DNA of 64,000 nt from Zygnema cylindricum (lineage: Eukaryota; Streptophyta; Zygnematophyceae; Zygnematales; Zygnemataceae), in the NCBI GenBank assembly GCA_037447655.1, contig JBBHKE010000882.1, positions 1 to 64,000 on the forward strand, given 5' to 3'. The notes below the pieces were generated by a model that was given only the letters and a program-made list of their open reading frames with translations, was not told the DNA's origin and did not search any database. Position 1 is the stretch's first letter. Every line of letters begins with the position of its first letter. A program made the translations under genes and the position numbers. Of the stretch, positions 11,159 through 22,763 are shown piece after piece.

Positions 11159-12789
11159 GTGGTTACAAAAGTGACAGGAGAAACCAAGGATGAGTCTTTT
11201 GAGGAGGAAGGGGAGCTTCTTCTTGATGAGAGTCTGGAGGAGAAGGAGATCCCTCGGAGACAGAAGTGTGCCCTTGGAGCAATTCAAGAAGCACCACAAG
11301 AAGGATGGATTATCGACTCAGGTGCAACCATGCATATGTGTCGTGATAAAGAACTCTTCATTAAGCTAAGAAATATCCCTACTGTAGAGATAGAGTATGG
11401 GGATGGGAGAGTGGTTATTACAGATCTACTGGGATCAGTAGATCTGAAAGTCTTAGTGGATGGTAAGACTTCTATACTTACATTCTCAGATGTACTCTAC
11501 ATTCCTCAGCTGAGTAAAAATCTTGTCTCTACGTCTGTGCTAGATGACAAAGAGTTTGACACCTTCACTAGAAATGGAGTCTCTACTGCTAAGTATGGGG
11601 ATGAAGTTTACTTCACGGGAGATAAGGGTAGCCAAGGTATGTTTAGGTTAAACCTGCGTAATGAAAAGATGAATGTTTATTATGTTGGTGTTCCTAAGTT
11701 GATGATTTGGCATAAGCGGTTGGGGCATGTGCATTTTGATTGGTTGAGGGAAATGAAAAGGCTTAGGGTAGTACATGCATTCAGTTTGGGGATAATGAAA
11801 TGATGGATGATTATAGTGGTTGTGCACAAGGAATGGCTAACAGACTTCCCTTTCCCAAAGCCGCCACATATAGAGGTGAAAAAGGGTTAGATTTGGTCCA
11901 CACAGATATTTGGGGACCAGCAAAATTACCTTCGGTTGGAGGAAAGAGGTTTATGATGACAATATCTGATGACTGGTCTAGATACTCTAGAGTCTACTTT
12001 CTGAAAACAAAGTCTGAAGCATCAACTTACTTCAAAGAATATAAAGCCTAGAGTGAGAAGTTGCATGAAACCCCCATTAAGAGGATAAGGAGTGATAATA
12101 GGGGGGAATATACCTCTAACCAGTTTGAGGAATATCTGAGAGATGAGGGAGTGCAGCACCAGAAAACTGTACCATATAACCTGGAACAAAATGGGGTAGC
12201 TGAGAGGTTGAATCGAACACTAGGAGATAGTGCATGCAGTATGTTGGCAGACAAGAAAATAGGAAAGAGATTTTGGGCAGAAGCAATGAACTATGCCAAC
12301 TACATTAAGAATAGAGTCCTTACCTCAGTTGTAAAGGGAGTGACACCTTATGAGAGATGGGTTGGAAGGAAACCAGATATCTCACACTTTAAAGTATTTG
12401 GTAGCCTAGTTTACAGTCTTGACACGGATAGGAAAAACTGGAAACTAGATGCTAAGGGAAAACCTGGATGCTTTGTGGGATATGATGAGGATGTTAAGGG
12501 ATATAGTGTATATGACTTAGCAAAGAAAGATATCATTCTGGTCAAACACTTAGTTTTCATGGATGAAGGGAAGTCATTTGACCCCTTCAAATATACAAAG
12601 AAGATAAGAATCAGATTTGACTCCGAAAGTGAGGAGAACTCGGTCGTTCTCGAAAGAGACATGAGTGAAACCGTGATTACAGATTCAGGGGAGATCCAAG
12701 ATACAAAAGACTCACCAGACACCTCACATACTCTTATGGACTTCGAGGAGATAGAAGAAGCGGGACATGTTGTCCATAGCTTATTTTAG
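11159..12789 (+). pseudogene. Protease and integrase part of pol, element A
   Basis: The frame from 11159 carries the aspartic protease motif WIIDSGATMHMC (near 11306), then FSDVLYIPQLSKNL and the GAG-pre-integrase/zinc finger part (IWHKRLGHVHFDWL). The frame shifts near 11790. Next come the integrase core pieces HTDIWGPAKLPSVGG, the DDWSR segment, and, after a TAG at 12049, IRSDNRGEYTS and VPYNLEQNGVAERLNRTL. The segment ends where a solo LTR is inserted. Integrase would insert the cDNA copy; the breaks make this copy inactive. Confidence 0.88.
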
Positions 12790-13758
12790 CCATGGATTAC
12801 TCACAGAAACACCCACAGACTACCTCAAAAACAGCTGTGTTTCAGACGACACAGATTACTCCACAATAAACAAAATGATCTCAAACTGCTCCAATATGCA
12901 GTATACTATATACACTGTAAAATCCTAAAGTTACACCCAAATCCACCAAGGCATCTAGAAGATATAAGCTCCAGAGTTTCCCAAAAATAGCTGACATATT
13001 CACAAACTAACCACTTAGACTGTTCACAGAATCTTACAGAGATACTAGAATACAATGAAACTCCACACAAAAATAGATTCTATATCATAGAATAACTCCA
13101 CAAAGTTTCACATGAAAGCACCAATCAGAGTGATCACACCAACAGGTCAAAGATGCAGAAAACAGTTTGCCATTACTTTGATTAACTTGATTGCGATTCA
13201 TAAAATAATCTAAGTCCTGCAAGTTATACTCAGACTACTGAATGAACGGAGGCATACCAGCCGTACTGTATCTACTCTAATAAATTAATAGTCAAAAGGA
13301 CAAACCTCTGTTTTACATAATATTTACACCGCACTCTTCGTATGTCAGAAACCAAGCTACCACTAAGCAACCACTAAGCTACCACTACCGTATAATCATC
13401 ATTACTCGAAATCTATCCTAGTCATATTATCTGCAGCTGCGCTAGCTGCGCTGGTTGCGCTTGTCCGTATGGATCATACAAATAGCCGCAACTGCGTTGA
13501 CTTAATTGCGTCGCAGCTCCGCCGTACCGGCGGCGCCTATTTCAACATTTCGTTTATTTTACATCGGATCGCTTCGCGATCCACCGTCCATTTGTCACAG
13601 CTTGTTCCCACCACTCAATGAGTCTTTTACGTCACTTTAATTATATCAATCCGTTTGCTCCCCCAATCCGTGAATATATTTAAACCTCCATATTAAATCC
13701 AATTAGCAGTTACGCGCGAACTGTCTCGTACGCACAAAACTGACTTTTCAAAACAACA
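12768..13758 (-). repeat. Solo LTR of another copia family inserted in element A
   Basis: 991 bases with TGTTG at both outer ends in inverted sense (TG...CA), flanked by GGACA (12763-12767) and GGTCA (13759-13763), a 5-base target duplication with one change. Taking it out would bring pol back into one frame. Read on the minus strand its last 26 bases start with ATG (12793-12791) and encode MAKISYGQ plus CA, the same gag-start-in-LTR arrangement as its neighbours. The interior of its parent element is gone, as expected after LTR-LTR recombination. Confidence 0.8.
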
Positions 13759-13776
13759 GGTCAAGAACCGGCTTCC

Positions 13777-15510
13777 ATGGACAGGGAAGCTGATGAGACA
13801 CTGAGAAGAAATCCAAGACTTCCATCCATTCCAGCTTCACAGTTTGAGGGAGGAAAGAGGAGTAGCAAAAAGATACAGGAAAAACAAACTGCTTATAAGG
13901 TAACTCAACTATCTCACCTAGATGAGCCTCAGTCTTCCTCGGAGGCCGTGAATAGTCCAGAGAAAAAAAGAAGGATTAGAGCCATAAATGATGAGATGGC
14001 TTCTATCATGGAAACAAATTCTTGTGAACTAGCAGATTGTCCTCCAGATAGAAAACATATTGGGTGTAAATGGGTATTTAAACTACAACTGAACCCAGAT
14101 TATACCATTGAGAGATATAAGGCTCGATTGGTAGCAAAGGGGTTCACCCAAAAGGAGGGGATTTACTATGAGGAGACTTTTACTCCAGGTGTTCGGTTCC
14201 CATCAGTAAGGATTCTCCTCAGTCTGGCAGCAGCGGAAGATATGGAAATACACCAGATATACATTAAGACTGCTTTTCTTAATGGTGAGTCAGAGGAAGA
14301 AATCTTCACGAGGCAACCCGAGGGGATCATGGAAGAAGGAGAAGAGAGCAAAGTATGCAGGCTCATAAAGTCCTTATATGGACTGAAGCAGGCTCCGCGA
14401 CAGTGGAATAAGAAACTAGATGAGTTTCTCACCAATCTGGGATATATCCGGATCAGCTCTGACCATTCTACTATATGTTTGAAGATGAGAATGGTGTCAT
14501 TTTTATTGCAATTTATGTGGATGATGTGCTTGTGATGAGTAAGTCTTTAGAGAAGATCAATAGGCTAAAGAAAGATCTTAGGGGCAGATTTGATATGAAG
14601 GATTTAGGGGAGCAAAATATATTTGGGGGATCCAAATGGAGAGAGATAGGGGGAAAAGGAGTATCAGACTTACTCAAAAAGAAGCAAAAGGTAATATGCT
14701 TGAGAAATTCCAGATGGAAAATGCTAAAAGTTGTACCACTCCCATGGACTTGAAAAAAATAAGTGATGGGAGGGTAGAAGGAGGAGTGATGATCTTAGTC
14801 AGATGAGTCCAAGAGAGAGAGAGTTTATGAAGTCTATCCCTTATGAACAGGTCGTAGAAAATTTAATATATTTTATGAACTGTACCAGGTCGGACATAGC
14901 AGCAACAGTTGGAGTACTCAGTAAGAGTCTTAATGATCCTAGGAAGAGAGACAGCGAGGCAGCCAAGAGAGTCATGAGATATCTGGTTGGAACCAGAGAA
15001 TAATGGTTGCATTTGGGAGGGGAGCACACTGATATCACCACTTAGAGTGATGCCAGTTATGTGGATGCACCTATGAGAAGATGCACTTCTGGATGTGTTT
15101 TGTATGTGGGGGAAGGTGCTTACTGTTGGAGCAGTAAGCAACAAAAGGTGGTTGCTCAGTCTACTATGGAGGCTGAGTATATGGCGTCTTGTTCTGCTGT
15201 AAAAGAACTAATCTGGGTGAAGTCATTGTTGCAAGAATTAGGATATATGAAGGAGGGAGTGCATGAAATCTTTTGCGATAATCAAGTTGCAATCGCAATT
15301 GCAGTCAATCCAAAACACCATTTCAAAGCAAAACATATGGATATAAGATTAAGCTTCGTAAGAGAAAAAGTTAAAAATAAAATTTTAAATCTTGTGTATA
15401 GACCTGATGAAGAAATGGTGGTTGACATGATGACCAAACCTGTGCCCTCTCCTAAATTAAAATATTGTCGGGAAAAATGCAGGTTGAAAGAAAAATTAAA
15501 ATTAGACTAG
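13777..15510 (+). pseudogene. Reverse transcriptase and RNase H part of pol, element A
   Basis: The 252-codon frame at 13777 has the copia RT start (IGCKWVFKLQLNPDYTIERY, KARLVAKGFTQKEG), the FLNGESEEEIF segment, and YGLKQAPRQWNKKLDEFL. A frameshift near 14470 moves to the catalytic IYVDDVLV (near 14508). RNase H follows in 15061-15510: SGCVLYVGEGAYCWSSKQ, VVAQSTMEAEYMA, IFCDNQVAIAIAVNP and HMDIRLSFVRE, closing with MMTKPVPSPK. Internal stops near 14751 and 15001 add to the damage. Confidence 0.9.
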
Positions 15511-15523
15511 AAAATAAGGGGAG
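15511..15523 (+). other. Polypurine tract of element A
   Basis: AAAATAAGGGGAG directly abuts the 3' LTR. The same tract, reversed, borders elements D and C, which supports it as the plus-strand primer. Confidence 0.8.
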
Positions 15524-15833
15524 TGTTGTAATTATTAGATTTCTAGAGTATTTTCTAGGTTTAAATATGTTAGTATAAAAGAAAAAGAAAAAGGACGGAC
15601 AACCTGCCTCCACTTCCTCTCTCTAGCCCCCATACTTGTTGCAGTCACTGAAGGATAGAGAGGGTGGTTGATCCATGGCTGCCTTAGTTCTACATGCAGT
15701 TACTTTTAGTAGGTTTCTAAAAAAATACTTGACGGACCCGGGATTTGATCCCGGTACCTGCGGTTCGTCAAGTTGGCCGATAGCGGTCAGCTTTATCCTA
15801 TTAGACTAGGACCAATGCTAAGTGGTATAGTAT

Positions 15834-15875
<42 letters not shown>

Positions 15876-16583
15876 TAGGGAGGAACAAATCCATTTAACT
15901 AAAACTGTATACGGCGTGCATAGATACCATTTTATAAGAGTACGAAGTACGACACTATTTCAAAACGGATACCAAGCATTTTTGTTTCGACAGCGAAACA
16001 AATGTCGCGCAAGTATTTATAATGGCTAACATTGCGTCTCGTCGCAAATCCAACAGCGCATATCATCTCCGGAATCTCGGAGTGGTCACTTTGGCGTTTT
16101 GTGACGTGGCATGACCTGGAGCCACGTGGAGAGATGACATTCGGTCATGGGAATTCCGAGGAATGTACGGACGAGTGAAAAGCAGACACGCGTCCGCTTA
16201 ATAGCCTTGTCGTACTTAGTTCGTACAAAAGGTACACCGGCAGTAGTATTTTTTGGTATGGTAGAGTAATCTGATTGGTCCGTACTTTAGTAGATAGAAG
16301 TTATTAGAGGGAATCAAGACTTAGAAAATTTTGGAAGGTAGTCACCTCTCCCTTTGAGAGTTTGTACAAATTGGCATTTTTACTGCCTCATAACTTATCG
16401 GCTCGTTGGCCGTTTAGTGATTCTTTTTGCTACAAACTCAGGGGAGTCCAAGCTGCACAGGGGTGCAGTCAAATTGTCATTTTGCCTTTTTGGACAGCAG
16501 TGGTTGTGGCTTGAAATGGGTTAGTTAAATACTATCTAGAGGCTTCTTATATTCTGTAGTCCAATGGAGGACACAAAATTGCA
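15524..16583 (+). repeat. 3' LTR of element A
   Basis: 1060 bases, TGTTG...TTGCA, matching 9177-10196. It contains the tRNA-like hairpin (15729-15771), an (AT)n run (about 15836-15872) and, as in the 5' copy, the gag start codon 20 bases before the end (ATG 16564-16566). Because of this the LTR opens a 123-codon chimeric frame (16564-16935) that runs into the next LTR fragment. Confidence 0.9.
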
Positions 16584-17180
16584 GTGCCGGTGTACTTTCT
16601 GTACGGCCATTGTACGACATGGCCAACCATTCGACACATGTCATATCCAAATTTGTTCCTATAATCTCCGGAGATACTGTAATCCAATGTGTTCGCGCCA
16701 CGTGTCAATCGATATGGCGGTGATAGAAAACCGCAAAAAATCCCATTCCGCGATCTCGGCATCCTTTGCGGTCGTCCGATCAAAACCAGGTTTTAATTAT
16801 AGCCGTTATAAATGGTTGCGCAATATTTATTTGGCTATCGAAACAAAATGCGCGGTATCCGTTTTAGAACCATACTGCACTCCGTATTTTTACAAAACTG
16901 TATCCATGCGGACGTCTATAGTTGCAGTTAAATGAATTAGTTCACTCACAGTTTATATATTTATCAAACCCTATATGTATCAACATTGATCCTAGACTTG
17001 TAGGATATCGCTAACCGTTACTGGCTAAAATGACAGTCAGTAGGTACCAGGATCACATCATGGGTCTGTCAAGTACCTTTTTAGTAAATCTACTAAAACA
17101 TTTGCCCATCTCTCTCTGGAAAGCACAGGCAGCTATGGCTCTATCTCCCTCTTCAACCTTCAGTGGTTGCGAAAAGTGTG
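16584..17180 (-). repeat. Truncated reverse-oriented LTR fragment
   Basis: Begins in the middle of an LTR (GTGCCGGTGTACTTTC) just where element A ends and runs through the tRNA-like hairpin (about 17031-17072) and the GCTATGGCT box. It stops at AAAAGTGTG, where the next LTR's primer-binding site begins. Both ends are breakpoints; the right one has the short shared motif GTGGG. Confidence 0.7.
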
Positions 17181-17191
17181 GGCCCATAACG

Positions 17192-18245
17192 TGCAACTCT
17201 GACACCTCCATAGGTCTTCAAAGAGAACAACTTGCAAAAAACCTCTAGGATAACCCTGACCCCTTTGTGTTTCAACAAGAATAACTGCCACCTTGGCAGA
17301 CAAAAAATTTGACTACTTTCATCCTTTTGAAGAGAAGGCTCCCCTGAGTCGATAGCAAAAAGAATCTCTGAATTTGCTCCCCTGAGTAGTAAGATATGGA
17401 GGGTCAAAGTTGACCTTTTGTACAGAGGCTCTCTTGGAGAGAGGGTCCTATCTTCCAAAGTTTTCGAAGTCCTATCTCTCTCTAAAAAACTATCTACTAA
17501 AGAACGGCACCAATCAAAATATTGTATCGTACGGAAAGGTACAGGTGCCGGTGTACTTTATGCATGGCCATTGTACGATATGACCAACTAATCGACACAT
17601 GTCATATCTAGATTCGTTCCCGAAATCTCCGAAGATGGTGTAATCCAATGTTGTCGTGCCATTTGTCGATCGATGTGACGGTGACCGAAAACCGCCAAAA
17701 TTCAATTCCGTGATCTCAGGTCTTTTTTGGCCGTCCGATCAAACCCGATTTTAATCGTAGCAGTCATAAATTGTTGCGCGGTATTTATTTTGCTGTCGAA
17801 AAAAAATGCGCGAAATCCACTGCGTATTCGTACTGTACTCCGTACTTTTACAAAATTGTATCTATGCGCGACGTTTATAGTTACAGTTAAATGAATTTGT
17901 TTACGCGTAACAGTTTAAATATTTGTCAAACCCTATATGTTTTAGCAACGATCCTAGACTATAGGATAAAGCTACCGGCTACTTAGAATTGACGGATGGC
18001 AGGCATTAGGATCAAATCCTGCGTCCGTCAGGTATATTTTGGTAAATCTACCAAAATCTATCACCTGTCTCTATATCTCTATAAGCAGTATAGGCAGCCA
18101 TGGCTCTAGCTTCCTCTTCAACTTTCAGTGAATGCGACAAGTGTGGGAGCTGAAGAGAGGAGTTAGAAGCAGATTGCCTAGGCTTCTTTTCTGCCTTTTA
18201 TTTTAGACCTAGAAAATACATAACAAATAACCACTAATTTCTACA
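17192..18245 (-). repeat. LTR on the left of element B
   Basis: 1054 bases; on the minus strand it begins TGTAGAAATTAG at 18245 and ends AGTTGCA at 17192. The start codon is at 17211-17209, 20 bases before the end. It carries the tRNA-like hairpin at 17989-18030 and the GCAGCCATGGCT box near 18090. The sequence beyond its gag end (17191-17178) is GTTATGGGCCCAC, so a primer-binding site is present although the gag that should follow is gone. Confidence 0.75.
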
Positions 18246-19938
18246 CTCATCTATTTTCCATCCACACAAAAATCCGACTTCCCTCTTGCAATTCAACTAG
18301 CCAGCCCCATCTCCAATCTGCAACACACTCCCAGATGTTAACCCTTTTACGGGTACACCTTCATAGATGACATCATTCCCATTAGTGATATCAAAACCAT
18401 TACCCCCGAAATTTATCTTTAAGTCAAGAGTCCCCACTAAGTTCCTTATAAAATCTACATCTTCGAACTCATATTTATATCCATGATAATTATCCCACTT
18501 TTTGAACTTTCCTCACTCTCTCTCATGGAATTTCTTCCAAAAACACTTTCTATTTTGATTCCCAATAAATATATCTCCTCCCCTAAACTTTTAATCAAAT
18601 ATTCCTCTTCTCCCCTATTCTTTAGAGCCCCCTCTAGACTTACTTCTCCCCTTATTTCGTAATCCGTTGAAATCTCCCTTTTTGACCAATTTTCTCTTTT
18701 CAAAATATTTATAAAATTACCCTCATTATTTCTAACTCCATTAAACACCTCCTTTCTCTTCACTTCCCTTATACTTCCAAAAACACACTGTTGCTTTCTT
18801 GGAATTTCTGTGTGTTTTTCTCTCTTCTCTAGTCTACCGATGTGAAGAAGCTCCAAAATATCTTCATCCTCTTTCTCCTCTTCCCTTTTTCCTTCTCATT
18901 CACATTCCAACTTCTGAGTTCTTCTAAACAAGGGCGTTTTTCCATATAATGACCCGGTTCCCTACAAAAGAAGCAAACCCCTTTTTTCAAAGCTCCCCTT
19001 TTTTTTCCTCTCCCTCTCTTTCTAACGAAGTTCCGATAAGGTTTACCTTTGTCTTTTTTCCTTTCATCACGCTTCTGCTCGTCACCGCCATTCCTCTATT
19101 ACGCTTTCGCCAATCACCACCAGTTGTATATGCATTCACCCTGTCATTTCCCCTTCGAAGTTTTAAAGTGCTTTCCCTCACAAGAATCATCCCCATGGTA
19201 ATGCTCCTAGGCCATGTGGAGCCATCCATTCGCTTCATACGGTAAATGATTTCTTCGTACTCATTTGGGAGTTTCATGATTATTGTATTAATCTTTCTCT
19301 CCTCATATTCTACATATCCCGCACTAGCAAGCTCAACATATAACGCAGCAATATCATTGCAAAACTCTATCATGGTACCGCCTTTATAAACATAGGCCTT
19401 GATTTCCTGTTTTACTAACTACTGCCTCTGTATAGTCTCACTCTTATAAATCTGAATTAGTGTTTCCCAGATTTTTGAAGACTTGGTTAGGTTTAAAAGA
19501 GTGATAGCTATGGACTTAGACACATATCTAAATATGAGATGTTTTCCTATTGTGTTTTAATAATTCCCTAAATTTTCTGTCATTTTCTTCAACTTTTGGA
19601 TCAATTATAACCCCCACAAGTGGAACCGTAACTGAGAGCCTAGCTCCCTTTACCATTGGTGTCCCTTTATCCTTCTCCTCTTCTATGGTGAAGACTTTTC
19701 CTTCACCTTCCGTTGAATCCTTATTTCGGTTGGTTTTCTTGAAAGCCCCAGATGATTCTCCATAGTGAGTTTCTCCAAAGCCCGGTGGTGGACACCTCAC
19801 TTGTCCCCAAACAATTCCCCATAAGTGCTTTTCAAAAAGCAATCCCTCGATCGTGAACTCCTAATAAGTGAAATCTGTTCCATTAAACATAGGCACCCTA
19901 GATGGTGGGCCCATAACCTGAAATTCTATAGGCTCCAT
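18246..19938 (-). pseudogene. gag and RNase H relic of element B
   Basis: Read on the minus strand from ATG 19938 (MEPIEFQVMGPPSRVP...). Pieces lie at 19842-19528 (KHLWGIVWGQVRCPPPGFG), 19373-18987 (MIEFCNDIAALYVELASAG, then KINTIIMKLPNEYEEII), a knuckle CFFCREPGHYM near 18960, and 18856-18455 (a Lys/Glu-rich region starting around HTEIPRKQQCVFGSI). The end (18450-18260) still resembles the copia RNase H start: a Gly-Gly-Asn stretch, DITNG, SGSVLQIGDGAG. There is no DSG protease site. Several frame breaks are present. Confidence 0.75.
19903..19918 (-). other. Primer-binding site of element B, 16-nt match to tRNA-iMet anticodon arm
   Basis: On the minus strand GGTTATGGGCCCACCA directly follows the LTR. 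It is the complement of TGGTGGGCCCATAACC, the anticodon stem-loop of plant initiator tRNA-Met as I know it. Confidence 0.75.
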
Positions 19939-21105
19939 TGCCACGCAGAATTCGTAGATCAAAAGAAGCTAATCTAGGTAGTGCCAGATCCAAGTTTATA
20001 TAAACCCAGAAGATTGACCCTTTGACAATCAAAACCTCATTACAACTTCACCCATGTGAATAAAACCTTTTTGTGTGCTCAATTCCACCACAGAATGCAA
20101 AATTATAACATGAGATTTGGACACATTCACCCACTATGACTTTCTCTTAGAAATGCAGCCACCCTGACAATCAATAACTCTTACCTACTACATCCTTGTG
20201 TAGAATGGACTCCTTTGAGTTGACAGCAAAAAGAATCACTGAAAATGGTCAAGTAAATTGATAGTTATGGCTGGCCAAAGTTTGCATTTTATACAAGATG
20301 CCTTTTTGGAGAGGCGGCTACCTACTAGAAACATTCTAAGTCCTATCACTCTTTTAGAATGTATCTACTTACGTACGGCACCAATCACTTTACTGTGCCG
20401 TACAGAAAAGTACAGGTGTCTGTGTACTTCATGTATGGCCATCGTACGAAATGCCCGAAATGTCGACACATGTCATATCCAGATTTGTTCCCGTAATCTC
20501 CAAAGTGACCGCATTCCAATGTTGACGTGCCATGTGTCACTTGACGTGGCGATGACCGTAAAACGCCAAAAGTATATATTTCGCGATCGCGACGGCTTTA
20601 GTGGCCATCAGATCAAATCCGGCTATATTTCTAGCCGTTGAAAATAGATGCGCGGTATTTAATTCGCGGTCGAAACAAATGCGCGGCATCCGTTTCATAT
20701 AATACATAAAATCGTACTCTAGACTATCTATAAGTGTATCTATGCACTACGTTTATATTTCCCGTTAAATGAACTATTATACGTGTAACTATTTATATAC
20801 TTTTCAAACCCCATATGTACTAGTACTAGCCCTAGACTAAAAGGAAAAAGCTACCGGCTATCGGAATCTTGACGGACACTAGGTACAAAGATCAAATCCT
20901 AGATCCGTCAATATCCATTTTAGCAAACCTACCATTTATCTACACCTCTCTCTTTAGGGAGCTTAGGCAGCCATGGCTCTAGCTCCCTTTCCAGCCTTTA
21001 GTGACTACAACAAGTGTGGGGGTTTGGGGAAGGGAGTAAGAGGCAGAGTGCCTCTGCTCTTTTTCTATCCTAATAAAGACCTATAAAACACTCAAATATC
21101 TACTG
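19919..21105 (-). repeat. 5' LTR of element B
   Basis: Minus-strand LTR of ~1.19 kb ending ATTTCA at 19919 with the start codon at 19938-19936. It resembles the right LTR of element C (34579-35786) closely near the gag end. The tRNA-like hairpin is at 20869-20911 and the CAGCCATGGCT box near 20970. The beginning (near 21080-21105) has drifted from the usual TGTTGAAATG, so the end is approximate. Confidence 0.65.
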
Positions 21106-21424
21106 TTCCTTTCTGTACTGTATAGTGATTTGATTGGATCATACTAAGGTAGATAGGGGTTGTGAGGGGAGGTTAAGGACTTAGAAACCTTTTGTAGACA
21201 GTTATCTCTCTCATTGAGAGTTTGTATAAATTGGCATTTTTGCCACACTATAACTAATCGGCTGGTTGGCCGTTTTTAGTGATTCTTTTTGATAGGGCTT
21301 AAAGGAGTCCAGACTCTACAGGGATGCAGTTAGATTGTCAAATTGTCTGCTAGGGCAGCAGTGGTTTTGGATGATAGTGGGTTAGTTAAAAACTATCTAG
21401 GGGCTTCTTAAATTCTGTAGTCTA

Positions 21425-22242
21425 ATGGAGGACAGAGAATTGCACATTATGGGCCCACACTCTAGGGTGCTCACCTTCAATGGATCCGGGTTCATCTCTT
21501 GGGAAGCCATGATGATGGGGGCTTTGTGTGAAAAACGATACTTGGGAATTGTCAGTGGACAATTGAAACGTCCACCTCAGGGAACTCCACCAAGGTTTGG
21601 TGGAATACGTTTTACAACAACATGTACTGCCGCAGAGTTGGCAGATAAGTGTGTCCGAAAAGGGGAAAGAGAAGGAGACATCTCTTACTCCTATTGTTTA
21701 TATTACCACGGCACTCGGAGCGGCGGCTGTAAAAACCGCGGAGAACGACACCCAAACGTGGGAAGACATCAACATGGCTCCCAAAAATTTTATTCTCAGA
21801 CACCTCACTCAAGCTTTTGCAACCCTCCATCTCACATTCACAAGGCTGAGGAGTTGTGGGTGGGTTAGGTAGAAATCTATAAAGCTAGTTCTATTTAGGA
21901 GCTCTAGCTGGCCGAACAAAGTTAGGGAATTACACTTACAAAGGGGGAAAAATGTTAGACTATTGTAATGATCTCTCTCGTTTGTATATAAACATGTAGA
22001 GTGCCGGGTGGACAAGTACAATGAAGATGAAAGTCAACACTCTCATCATAAAAGTACGCGAAAAGTATAAAAATATAGTGTACGAAGTACAGGAAATGAC
22101 TGACAGTTCACAAAAGTGGAGCACAGTGGTCTGGATGATACTTGTGCAGGAGAACACAATTGAGATTAAGAGAGGGGGAAAAAGCATCCAAGCTCTACCT
22201 ACAAGAGGAAACCGATGGGGGAAGGCTCCGAAGAAATCGTAC

Positions 22243-22329
<87 letters not shown>

Positions 22330-22762
22330 AGTATTGAAGACCGAGGCCTCCAAAGGGTCTTTGCAATTTTTGCAAAAAGCCAAGACACTTCATAACTGAT
22401 TATGTCAAGCTATCACAGCTGCGGCTCCAAGAGAATGGTGGAGGGGGTTCTTCCGGAGGGAAGAAGAAGGCACTTGTGGTCAAAAAGGTGAAAGGAGAGA
22501 CCGAGGACTAGTCCTCGAAAGAGAAGGATGGGGAGCTTCTTTTTCACGAGAGTCTCGAGGAGATGGAGATCCCTTTGAAATAGAAGTGTGCTCTCGGAGC
22601 AATTCGAGAAGCTCCACAAGAAGGATGGGTCATCGACTCAGGTGCATCCATTCACATGTGTCGTGATAAGCACCTCTTTACTACGCTAAGAAAGATCCCT
22701 ACTGTAGATTTAGAGTATGGGGATGGGAGAGTGGTTACTACAAATCTAGTTGGGTCAGTAGT
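21425..22762 (+). pseudogene. gag and partial protease of element G
   Basis: Starts MEDRELHIMGPHSRVLTFNG; the primer-binding site TTATGGGCCCAC (21447-21458) is part of this frame. Frame breaks near 21650, 21866, 21890 and 22500 destroy it. Compared with elements A and D, the region between the capsid part and the zinc knuckle is replaced by an Arg-Glu repeat coded by (GA)n. The protease part carries DSGAS, then the frame ends at the junction with element E. Confidence 0.75.
22243..22327. repeat. (GA)n microsatellite inside gag of element G
   Basis: About 85 bases of nearly pure GAGA, interrupted once near 22288. In the gag frame it codes alternating Arg-Glu. Confidence 0.95.
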
Positions 22763-22763
22763 G

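Larger units (their letters stand above)
9177..16583 (+). mobile_element. Copia retrotransposon A, nearly full length, disabled
   Basis: LTRs at 9177-10196 and 15524-16583 start TGTTG and end TTGCA. The interior carries, in order, gag, protease, integrase, reverse transcriptase and RNase H, the Ty1/copia order. Stops and frameshifts occur throughout (stop at 10270, frameshift near 10815, stop at 11138, frameshift near 11790, stop at 12049, frameshift near 14470), so it cannot now make its own proteins. A polypurine tract lies at 15511-15523. A solo LTR of another family sits in pol (12768-13758). The flanks (AACGG left, GTGCC right) do not form a target-site duplication; the right flank begins inside another LTR, which suggests recombination after insertion. 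Confidence 0.9.
17178..21105 (-). mobile_element. Non-autonomous copia element B (gag plus RNase H relic)
   Basis: Minus-strand element with an LTR at 17192-18245, an interior of only ~1.7 kb (18246-19918), and an LTR from 19919 to about 21105. Interior order: gag start at the LTR end, capsid-like region, CCHC knuckle (near 18935-18975), an acidic spacer and a degenerate RNase H segment. Protease catalytic residues, integrase and reverse transcriptase are absent. The two LTRs differ near their gag ends (one encodes MEVSELH, the other MEPIEFQ), so the left LTR may have been exchanged with that of another element. The upper boundary is approximate, because it meets element G without a clear TG/CA end. 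Confidence 0.7.
21106..22762 (+). mobile_element. Truncated copia element G (partial LTR, gag, start of protease)
   Basis: Plus strand. A partial LTR (21106-21444) resembles the downstream ~340 bases of element A's LTR and ends TTGCA with ATG at 21425-21427. Gag follows with several frame breaks (CEKRYLGIVSGQLKRPPQG), then the protease motif as VIDSGASIHMC near 22630. The sequence stops abruptly at about 22762, where element E begins in the opposite orientation. A (GA)n run has expanded inside gag (22243-22327). Confidence 0.75.

Noticed and set aside
18949-19245. Plus-strand frames over elements B and C (also 32915-33433)
   Set aside because: Antisense of Lys/Glu-rich gag coding sequence, giving Phe/Ser/Pro-rich nonsense.
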